Origin: JAFECT01 sp963838235
Lineage (GTDB): Bacteria > Pseudomonadota > Alphaproteobacteria > Caulobacterales > Caulobacteraceae
Reading direction: 5' to 3'
NCBI GenBank assembly: GCA_963838235.1
Contig: CAWIQJ010000002.1
Location: forward strand, 520,052-584,051
Length of the DNA stretch: 64,000 nucleotides
Translations under genes and position numbers: made by a program
Notes under the pieces: model-generated
Databases searched by the model: none
The model's input: the letters and a program-made list of their open reading frames with translations, nothing else
What the model was told of the DNA's origin: nothing
Shown: positions 57,822 to 64,000 of the stretch, one piece after another
Position numbering within the stretch: the first letter of the stretch is position 1
Layout: every line of letters begins with the position of its first letter

Positions 57822-58145
57822 GCGGGCGTGGCGGAATTGGTAGACGCAACGGACTTGAACCATTGAGTGCCCCCGGGGAAACCCGAGGTGCAGAACTGCT
57901 CAAACTCGGGGAACCCTTTAACCTGGCAATCCCGAGCCAAGCCCTTCAAGCTTCGGCGGCGAGGGAAGGTGTAGAGACTAGACGGGCAGCACCTAACGCG
58001 CACACGCGCCAAGGTGAAGGTATAGTCCAGACCACAAACGCGGAGAGGCGAGAAACCTCACCCTCCGCGGCGGCGAAAGTCGTAGCTGGTAAGAAAATCC
58101 GTTGGGCGTAAGCCCGTGCCGGTTCAATTCCGGCCGCCCGCACCA
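57822..58145 (+). tRNA. tRNA-Leu(UAA) interrupted by a group I intron
   Basis: Exons: 57822-57856 (acceptor GCGGGCG, D-arm TGGCGGAATTGGTAGACGC, anticodon stem ACGGA and loop start CTT) and 58094-58145 (AAAATCCGT, variable arm, T-arm GGTTCAATTCC, acceptor CGCCCGC, encoded CCA). Spliced, the loop is CTTAAAA with anticodon UAA and the stem ACGGA/TCCGT. Insertion is between U34 and A35, as in cyanobacterial and plastid tRNA-Leu. The intron is annotated separately. Confidence 0.93.
57857..58093 (+). ncRNA. Group I intron (IC3-like), 237 nt, no ORF
   Basis: Between U34 and A35. Starts GAACC, ends in G (omega-G) at 58093. The 5' exon end ACTT can pair with GAGT downstream (U.G at the splice site), forming P1. 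Core elements are recognisable: GGCAATCCCGAGCCAAGCC (57925-57943; very close to the conserved plastid trnL segment), AGAGACTAGACGGGCAGC (57973-57990; R/P7) and AAGGTATAGTCCAGACC (about 58017-58033; S). Such introns self-splice. No homing endonuclease gene fits. Confidence 0.9.
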
Positions 58146-58157
58146 ATCAAAGAGACA

Positions 58158-59498
58158 ATGGCGAGCATCGACAAAGCAATTGAGGATCTGAAGGCGGGCA
58201 ATCTGCACCTCGATTGCCTGGAAATGCGCCTTGAGCAATGCACGGCCGACAATCCAACTCGGTTTGTCGGCAGGGGCTACCTTGAGCAGAACGACCAAGG
58301 GCGTATCGCTTACAAACTCTACACCACAGAAAGCAACGTCGATAATTTCCGGTGGCTAACGTCCGCGTTAGACCGCAAGGCCGGAACGATCTTCCCTCCC
58401 GAAGACTATTTCACTCTGCGGTTCAGGACGACGGACGGCTTCGAGTGGACGGCTGATCGCAGCTTGCCATCGTGTAATAGCTACCGCGACGAGCCGCCCA
58501 TCGTGAGCGGTTTGGTCAACTGGATCAGGCATGCCCGTGAAACATCGGACGAGGACCATCGCCTCCGTGTAAGTTTTTTCGAAGAGTTTGAGTTACCGAT
58601 GCGGCATGCTCCGGAGCCGCCTCACCAGGAAAGCTTCACCTTCGACTCCCTCGGATGCAGGTTTGAATTCAAGAAGCTTGATGGCGAGCTTGAAGTCGAG
58701 GTCTCTTCAGGCACCCCGATCGACGAGCACCTATGGGTGCGCATTCAGGAGGCTCTAAAATTTGTTTCCACGCGGCCGGCACATGGAAGAGTTATCGCTC
58801 GAAACCTCCGCGGCGAGTTTCAACTCCAACTCATGTCGGCGTCACGTCAAGGGTTGGAGACTTCATCTTATTTTCCTCTGAGTCCCAGAGCGGGCGGCTA
58901 CCACGACAACGTATGGAGCCTATTCAATCAGTATCTTTCGTTCGTAACCGCCAATTCAATGGGCGCACATTGGCATCCAGTCACGTACCATCTGCACAAC
59001 GCGACCGAAGCAGGGGCCAACTCAATCGACGCCTGGGGCGCCGGGGTGGGCGTGGCGGTCGAGGGCGTTGCTAACTATGTCCCTTGGGAGGCCGAATCCG
59101 ACGAAGTCGCTCGGCTTCGAGAAATGTCCGCCGTTGTCTTCGATACTCTGGAGAATAATGAGAACCTCAAGTCACTAATTCCGCGGTTGCGCGGGACCTT
59201 CGCGAGCATGGAGAATCCGCGGGTGAAGGATCGACTTTTGCCGCTGATCGCCACTGGCCACGTGCGTAACCGTGACGTTGCGAAGTGGGCCGATCTTCGT
59301 AATGCAAACGTCCATCCCAAGGCGCTCGACTTGCAGGACATTGCCTCTCGCGATTATCAGAAGCGTTTTGACGAGATCAATCACGCAATCACGCTATTGC
59401 ACAACATCGTTTTCCATCTCATCGGTTATGCTGGCACCTACACCGATTACGCCACCCGAAATTATCCGACAGCCCACTATCCAGCAAAGCCCGACTAA
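58158..59498 (+). CDS. Unrecognised protein with HEPN ribonuclease-type motif
   Basis: 446 residues. N-terminal 150 residues are beta-rich (LDCLEMRLEQCTADNPTRF, GRIAYKLYTTESNVDNFRW). The C-terminal 140 are helical and carry Arg381-Asn382-x-x-x-His386 in WADLRNANVHPKAL, the RNxxxH signature of HEPN RNases, in a helix that is followed by a further helix (ITLLHNIVFHLIGYAG). This architecture resembles ApeA-type antiphage proteins in outline only. ATG 58158 lies 13 bases after the tRNA; earlier in-frame codons lie inside the tRNA. Weak ribosome site (AAAGAGAC). A defence or toxin role is inferred. Confidence 0.55.
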   Translation: MASIDKAIEDLKAGNLHLDCLEMRLEQCTADNPTRFVGRGYLEQNDQGRIAYKLYTTESNVDNFRWLTSALDRKAGTIFPPEDYFTLRFRTTDGFEWTADRSLPSCNSYRDEPPIVSGLVNWIRHARETSDEDHRLRVSFFEEFELPMRHAPEPPHQESFTFDSLGCRFEFKKLDGELEVEVSSGTPIDEHLWVRIQEALKFVSTRPAHGRVIARNLRGEFQLQLMSASRQGLETSSYFPLSPRAGGYHDNVWSLFNQYLSFVTANSMGAHWHPVTYHLHNATEAGANSIDAWGAGVGVAVEGVANYVPWEAESDEVARLREMSAVVFDTLENNENLKSLIPRLRGTFASMENPRVKDRLLPLIATGHVRNRDVAKWADLRNANVHPKALDLQDIASRDYQKRFDEINHAITLLHNIVFHLIGYAGTYTDYATRNYPTAHYPAKPD

Positions 59499-59806
59499 GC
59501 GGTCATCAGGTTAGTCCTTGCCGCGTGGTGTCTGCACCACATGTGTTTCTGCCATTTAGCTTCATCGCGCAGAGCCGCCTCTCGAACGCGTAACCTCGAT
59601 AGACGCGAACCCTACCTCCCACCCTGCCGCTCCGGGATAAAGGCTTCGCCCTCGTAGCCGTGTCCCCAACCTTCGGTCGCTGCGCTCCCTGCCAGGTCGG
59701 GAGATACCCCTTCGGCTTCTCATCCCTCCGCTGTGCCGGGACCCGGTCCGTGAACGGGTCGCATCGAGGCCCCGCTGTGGCGGCCTCCAGCACAAAGGAG
59801 AACATC
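59499..59806. other. Gene-free stretch between the HEPN-like and small gene
   Basis: 308 bases with no supportable ORF; several opposing short ORFs are shadows. It holds some inverted short sequences (GGGAGATACCCC, GGGACCCGGTCC) and is probably the leader of the small gene at 59807, whose ribosome site is AAAGGAG. Confidence 0.5.
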
Positions 59807-59998
59807 ATGACGAAACCCACTTACACGGCATTCACCGTCCGGGAACGCGGTGACAACAAACCCTTCTGGCTTGGCATTGGCTCGGCATGGATCAATGCTG
59901 ACGGAAGCCTCAACGTCTCACTTGATGCCATCCCACTGGACGGCAAGCTCTGCCTCCGGGTTCGGAAGGACAAAGACGCCGAACCCTCCCAGGACTGA
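59807..59998 (+). CDS. Small hypothetical island protein
   Basis: 63 residues. Starts six bases after AAAGGAG. Its sequence has three strands (YTAFTVRERG, FWLGIGSAWINADGSLNVSLD and LCLRVRK), reading like a compact beta protein with charged Asp/Lys tail. Proteins of this shape are common near plasmid and island backbones; no named family. A strong terminator follows eight bases later. Confidence 0.7.
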   Translation: MTKPTYTAFTVRERGDNKPFWLGIGSAWINADGSLNVSLDAIPLDGKLCLRVRKDKDAEPSQD

Positions 59999-60005
59999 CG
60001 CAACT

Positions 60006-60030
60006 AGGCCCCGCTTCGGCGGGGCCTTTT
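60006..60030 (+). terminator. Rho-independent terminator
   Basis: AGGCCCCGC, loop TTCG, GCGGGGCCT, then TTTT: a 9-bp stem with a UUCG tetraloop and U tail, 8 bases after the stop of the small island gene. The clearest intrinsic terminator in the window. Confidence 0.93.
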
Positions 60031-60068
60031 CGCTGCCAATTTCATCCCTTTTCTGATATAAATGTCGC

Positions 60069-60380
60069 ATGACGGATGCCGGAAATTATCATCTGTTGAA
60101 GTCGATGGCGGTTCCGCCCTCCCCGTCGGAGGCGGAGGTAAACGCGCGCCTGGATCGGATCGACGATCGGTTCGCGCGCAAACTTGATCTCGACCATCGC
60201 TACCGCCAGATGCTCGAGAACGTTATGCAGGATATTTCAGATCGTCTGGAGCGTATTGAGCTGGCCCTGTTTCCGGGCCTCGTTAAAGACCTTCAGAACG
60301 TGCGTAAGCTCCTGGGTCCTGACAGCGGGCCGGCGGTAAACCCGCTCGACCTGCGCGACCGCCGCGGGATCCCCGACTAG
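60069..60380 (+). CDS. Hypothetical coiled-coil protein
   Basis: 103 residues, mostly helical (AEVNARLDRIDDRFARKLDLDHRYRQML, DISDRLERIELALFPGLVKDLQNVRKLL), with likely coiled coil. No signal peptide. Convergent with the next gene: the stops share the bases CTAG (60377-60380). No family recognised. Confidence 0.6.
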   Translation: MTDAGNYHLLKSMAVPPSPSEAEVNARLDRIDDRFARKLDLDHRYRQMLENVMQDISDRLERIELALFPGLVKDLQNVRKLLGPDSGPAVNPLDLRDRRGIPD

Positions 60381-60901
60381 TCATCGCCGCCGCGAGAAAG
60401 ACTCCGACCGATTTGCTGCTCAAAGCGCATGTCGCGCTCGTCAGAGCCGCGCTGAAGAAGCCGATCCATGCGTTCCCGAGCCTTATCGTCGATCTCAAGG
60501 CCCCGTGCGGTTTGGAGAGCCGGCTCGTCGGCACGCTGCCTTTCTTCGACCTTCGCTGGGCTAAGCTCCGCTTGACGGACTTGTTCGGCCGACAAAGTCG
60601 GACTGTCTCCACTCTTCTGGGACGCGGCAACGGCGTGTTCGCGCCGCGCGGCTATCATCTCCTCGTTATCGAATTGACGAATCCGGTGGCCATATTCAAC
60701 ACGCGAAATCAGCCCCTTTTCCATTTTCTCGCGCTGCTCGCGCTCGAAAGCCGTGAGCCTTACCTCAGCACGCTCCTCGGAGGTGAGCTCCTGAACGACC
60801 GGCGTGACAGAAGGGTCTCCGACTTCTTTGTTCGACTCCAGCGCAGGTCCGTGGGCGTCCTTGAGCACGCCATACCTGTTAGGCTGCCTTGGCTCTCGCA
60901 T
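60377..60901 (-). CDS. Hypothetical charged protein
   Basis: 174 residues, strongly charged and helical: LTSEERAEVRLTAFEREQREKMEKG, QFDNEEMIAARREHAVAAS, ERMDRLLQRGSDERDMRFEQQIGRSL. No transmembrane segment or catalytic motif. Fourth gene of a minus-strand run from the membrane protein and coupling protein, 12 bases after the zinc-ribbon gene. Probably an island backbone protein. Confidence 0.6.
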   Translation of the reverse strand: MREPRQPNRYGVLKDAHGPALESNKEVGDPSVTPVVQELTSEERAEVRLTAFEREQREKMEKGLISRVEYGHRIRQFDNEEMIAARREHAVAASQKSGDSPTLSAEQVRQAELSPAKVEERQRADEPALQTARGLEIDDKARERMDRLLQRGSDERDMRFEQQIGRSLSRGGDD

Positions 60902-60913
60902 GGTGGAGAGGTC

Positions 60914-61705
60914 CTATTTCTGCTTCTTGAAATGGTCGGGCGACGGCAATTGCTTAAGAGGGGCGGGCAGCCGTTTCCGCTCAGGCGCGGGGAGGGCCAA
61001 GCGTCTCTCGCGCCCGATCCGCACCTTTGCTGGAATGCGAACTTTTTCGACTACCGGGCTCGGGCTCGAGCCCGTAATCATATTTGGATAACTCTGGCCG
61101 CAGCCGCAGCGCCAGTACATCCCACCCGGTCGGTCCTCATACGTTCCTTGGCACCCGAACGAGCCGCATTTACCGCAAGAGAGTACGACTGCACCGTTTG
61201 AGCAGGACGGACATGTGAAGCCGTGCCAGGAGTAATCATCCGTGCTCCTCGTGACGGTTTCGAACTCGCCATCACCCAACCCGGTCACTTGGCGAAGCAC
61301 CTTGCCAATTTCGCCTTTGACGCGCGCCGCACTCTGGTCCGCAACGTCAATGAGCCATCCCTTGACGTGTGCGCCTGCGAGCATCGTTAGAGAGGGGCCG
61401 CCCTCCCGATCCGGTAAACTCTCCACGAGCAATTGCGTCTTGAGCGCAGCTCGGCGCTTCTTGAGGTCAACCGGGTCGTACGCAACGATGGACTCGATAG
61501 TGAAGCGCACATCAGGCCTCGACCGGCTCAATCGGACGATGAATGGCTGGCCCGTTCGGCTGCATTTAAAATCAAGGTCGCTGACTTCAGTTTTGGGCGG
61601 GTGGTACCACTGTCCCTTGCAGTTGGGGCATGTGATCCTTAGCTGGCCAAGACCATCGGGGACGTTGACGGTTGATGAGCAGCGGGGACAGGCCTGGATT
61701 GACAT
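60914..61705 (-). CDS. Zinc-ribbon protein of the island
   Basis: 263 residues. An N-terminal CPRC...CPNC pair (residues 6-29) and a C-terminal multi-Cys block (FTCPSCSNGAVVLSCGKCGSFGC and WRCGCGQSYPN) bind zinc. Between them is a soluble part with a possible vWA/TerY-like outline; I do not name it. ATG 61705 lies 17 bases after the coupling protein stop (61722), so the two genes are co-transcribed. Function unknown; possibly links nucleic acid to the transfer apparatus. Confidence 0.6.
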   Translation of the reverse strand: MSIQACPRCSSTVNVPDGLGQLRITCPNCKGQWYHPPKTEVSDLDFKCSRTGQPFIVRLSRSRPDVRFTIESIVAYDPVDLKKRRAALKTQLLVESLPDREGGPSLTMLAGAHVKGWLIDVADQSAARVKGEIGKVLRQVTGLGDGEFETVTRSTDDYSWHGFTCPSCSNGAVVLSCGKCGSFGCQGTYEDRPGGMYWRCGCGQSYPNMITGSSPSPVVEKVRIPAKVRIGRERRLALPAPERKRLPAPLKQLPSPDHFKKQK

Positions 61706-61721
61706 TGATGCTTCTCCACTA

Positions 61722-63160
61722 TCAGCCGCGGTGCGGCGTTCCGCGAAGTTCGTGGTAAGGGTTGGGATCGGCGCGTGAATTAAGCACCGGATGCGTCCAA
61801 TAGGGCATTGCTTCGAATGGAATCGTCTTCGACGATCCAGTGACGAACATGACCCCGGTTCCTTTGGGTAAAGACATCATCTCGTGGGGCAGATCAGAGG
61901 GGCCGACGAACCTGAGCGTGCGTCACTCCTTGATTCTGTGAGGGGTGCGCTGAGCCGCTGCTTTGGCCTTGATTGAACGATGCGGCGACGACTGTCGTAT
62001 CACCCGATCGCTCCGACAGGTACTTCGCCGTCGGAATGTCGCCGGCCGCGAAGCTCTGAACGACGGAGCAGCTACCCAGTATGGTGTCGGCTGCGTCGTC
62101 GCCAAATGACCGTGCGAGTTGGCCTTTCGACTGGATCATGGCCATGATCTGAATACCGGCATCCCGGCTCAGGGCAAAGGCGTCAACGAGCGGATCAAGT
62201 CTCCGCAGCAGCGGAAGTTCGTCGAGAAGCAGGGTCACAGGTACGCCGCCAGGCCCATAGAGTTTCTGGGACCACGCTACGTGACAATCATACGTAGCCA
62301 GCCGCGGTTTTGTGAAACGCGGTTTACGGGGCACACGACGTAGATTGTTGTCGGCCTTCGCTTTAGATCGCCAAAATCGACATCGTTTGTGGAGAGGTTT
62401 TTTGCCATTGCCGCTGCGCAGCCCACGCGAGCTTGCTCGATCGCGTGGCTGCGGATGCCCGCTGTTTCTTCGTTGTCTCTTAAGAATCTTCCCAGAAAGA
62501 GTTCAGCCTCCGGGGGCCCTTCGGCACACATTCGCGCAAGTTGGTACCGCGTTCCGCGAACGAGACGCCGCTTCCCGTCATCGTCTGTCGAATGCTCTTC
62601 TGCTTCGCAGAGAAGTCTGTGAAGGTCGAGAAATCGCGGAGCGTGCCCGGCCTTCTTCGCATCACCGACGACTCCGATAATCCCGCCCGTCATCATTTGT
62701 TGCGCCCCTTCCGGCCAGTGGGGCTCTTTGCCTTCGATAGGGATGTTCGCATCACTCAGGCCTAGTGCGTCGTCGATCAGGAGTTCCGCGTCAGCGTCGA
62801 AATCTCCTATCGGATCAAAGCCCGAGCTCTGTTGGCCTATGATTCCGTAAGGATCGATGATCTTCACATCACTTACGGTCCGGCGATAACGCGCCGTCGT
62901 CAGGGCAAGAGAGCCTTTGAAGTCGAGAACGAAGAAGCTTTTGTCAGTTTGCGAAAGCAGCGCATTGGTCGCTACCGACGTGGTCTTGCCAGAGCCTGTT
63001 GTGCCGAGGAGCATGTGGTGCGCTTCCGGGGGGAGAATTGCAGCAAAGCGCCTCGCTTTCCCTCCGGTGTGCGGCGCCCATACAGGCCGAGCGGAATTTC
63101 GTCAGTCGGTATCTCGAAATTCAGCTCAGTCGGACACGGTTGCTTGGGTTGCTGCCTCAT
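61722..63160 (-). CDS. Type IV coupling protein (VirD4/TraG family), three frame breaks
   Basis: About 480 residues. Reconstructed from frames: MRQQPKQPCPTELNFEIPTD, LPPEAHHMLLGTTGSGKTTS (Walker A), FVLDFKGSLALTTARYR, IIDPYGIIGQQSSGFDPIGD, VTLLLDELPLLRRLDPLV (Walker B with Asp-Glu), MAMIQSKGQLARSFGDD, and MSLPKGTGVMFVTGSSKTIPFEAMPYW. Frame breaks near 63065, 62285 and 61895. Such ATPases hand DNA-relaxase complexes to a type IV secretion channel. The N-terminal TM region is short; the preceding gene may supply membrane anchoring. Start 63160 overlaps the preceding stop as ATGA. Confidence 0.75.
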
Positions 63161-64000
63161 CGCCGGCCTCCTCGTGAACCGATCAAGTCGGTTGCTTCTT
63201 CTTCCGTCGCTTCGTCTGCGTCGCCGAAGGCGTGCTGCGCCTGAACTGTGGTGAGTCCGAGCCAAGTTGGCTCGTGGTCAAGAACCTTGTGACCTTCCAT
63301 ATCCTGGTAGCCGACCAGATAGGCGAGCTCGGTCATAGCGACGACGAGCCACGGCAGGTCGGCGGTCACGGCGAAGATTCGAAGGAATGCTCCCTGAATT
63401 TCTTGATGGTGCGCGAAGGCGCGCCAGGTCCACCAGGTGAGCGCGCTGGCAACGGGTGTGAGTAAGAACAACTTCCAGCGCCGGTCGGTCCTCAGTCGTT
63501 CTTCATCGACTACCCTCTGCTTGTAAGTCGTAGGCACAAACAGAACATACCCGCGGTTGGTGCCGGTCACTTTCTGGCGTTCACCCGTATCGGGATCGAT
63601 GTACCAGCCGAGCGCGTGCCGGTGAGCCACGTGTTGAACGGATGCGCCGCGCCAACAAACGCCAACCAAATCGTTATGTCCATCGAGTGCAGACCGTGAT
63701 GATGCTTCCAGGCCACGTAACCCAGAAGAACAAGAACGGTTCGCGCGCCCCAGCAGATGCCGGCCCACGCGTTTTGGCCGAGCCCACCCAAAACGCGTAA
63801 AGCGCGAGCAACGAGGCAGGTGAAGCACGTCGAGCCGATCCGTAGAGCTCTTCGTGCGGATGTCCGAGCGGGAACCTGACCCCGCTGAGAATGCGCCACG
63901 CGATGGAACAGGAAGCCGCTGCGGTCGCGCCAGCAAGCATCAGGCGGGTGATCGAGAACAGCAATACGTAACAAACCGAACGAAGGTGCCAACATAACAC
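63157..64000 (-). CDS. Membrane protein upstream of the coupling protein, frame-damaged and cut by the window edge
   Basis: The open C-terminal part (63157 to about 63615) reads WYIDPDTGERQKVTGTNRG, then two TM helices (LFLLTPVASALTWWTWRAF and LPWLVVAMTELAYLVGY) and an acidic tail. Further upstream other frames give ICWGARTVLVLLGYVAWKHHHG with DITIWLAFVGAAHPF and an N-terminal TM segment, so at least two indels separate the pieces. The gene continues past the window end. Its stop overlaps the coupling protein start, so it may be its membrane partner; no named family. Confidence 0.5.

Larger units (their letters stand above)
56343..64000. mobile_element. Genomic island integrated in tRNA-Leu(UAA), left part
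   Basis: From the broken tRNA-Leu to the window's end lies an island: tyrosine integrase, intron-bearing tRNA-Leu(UAA), a putative HEPN-motif protein, small proteins, and a minus-strand set with a VirD4/TraG-type coupling protein. Base composition appears lower in GC than the chromosome, and codon use shifts accordingly. The right end is outside the window; no relaxase is seen within it. Confidence 0.8.

Noticed and set aside
58116..58157. Start of the HEPN-like gene at 58116
   Set aside because: These codons lie inside the 3' exon of the tRNA; ATG 58158 is the first outside it.

Overview
The window comes from the chromosome of a GC-rich, flagellated alphaproteobacterium. Gene order and regulation both point to Caulobacterales or a close Rhizomicrobium-like relative. 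Flagellar genes (fliN, fliO-fliP, flgB-flgC-fliE, fliQ-fliR-flhB) are followed by cckA, recA, alaS and icd, an order I recall from Caulobacter. CtrA-like TTAAC motifs sit in front of flagellar transcription units, and recA has an alphaproteobacterial SOS box (GAAC-N7-GAAC).

Layout. 0.2-3.1 kb: fliN, a secreted protein, tRNA-Leu(GAG), and a GH24 lysozyme with a proline-rich tail and membrane anchor. 3.2-6.9 kb: isovaleryl-CoA dehydrogenase and small NTF2-like and secreted proteins. 7.1-15.2 kb: the flagellar export and rod genes, with two different 2OG-Fe(II) oxygenases flanking fliQRflhB; one is translationally coupled to flhB. 15.4-19.6 kb: a His-rich Spy-like protein, an EF-hand lipoprotein, cckA and a DUF805 protein. 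19.7-27 kb: tandem DUF885 peptidases, an acetamidase-like protein and small envelope proteins. 27-31.1 kb: recA and alaS. 31.1-42.4 kb: envelope proteins, lipoproteins, icd, a histidine kinase, a Tam-like methyltransferase and a cNMP-patatin protein. 42.5-47 kb: an ABC ATPase and a permease fused to an M1 aminopeptidase. 47-56.2 kb: DUF2252, a proteasome-like hydrolase candidate, a porin-like protein, a large TPR protein and an XRE regulator.

From about 56.3 kb to the end lies a genomic island. Its left edge is a tRNA-Leu(UAA) gene cut in the anticodon stem-loop, next to a tyrosine integrase. The island carries its own tRNA-Leu(UAA), interrupted between U34 and A35 by a 237-nt group I intron. 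Directly downstream is an unrecognised protein with an RNxxxH (HEPN ribonuclease-type) motif. After that come a zinc-ribbon protein, a VirD4/TraG-type coupling protein and a membrane protein on the minus strand. The intron breaks the sequence that the integrase appears to use, so the carried tRNA may be protected from self-integration while replacing the destroyed host gene. I regard this as the most interesting feature of the window.

Sequence quality is uneven. Single-base indels break many otherwise well-conserved genes. They are extremely dense across recA and the first 60% of alaS, and across one 2OG oxygenase. The stretch 30.2-56 kb looks almost clean. Because recA and alaS are indispensable or nearly so, most of these are probably consensus errors rather than real pseudogenes. 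Broken genes are listed below over their full reconstructed extent.
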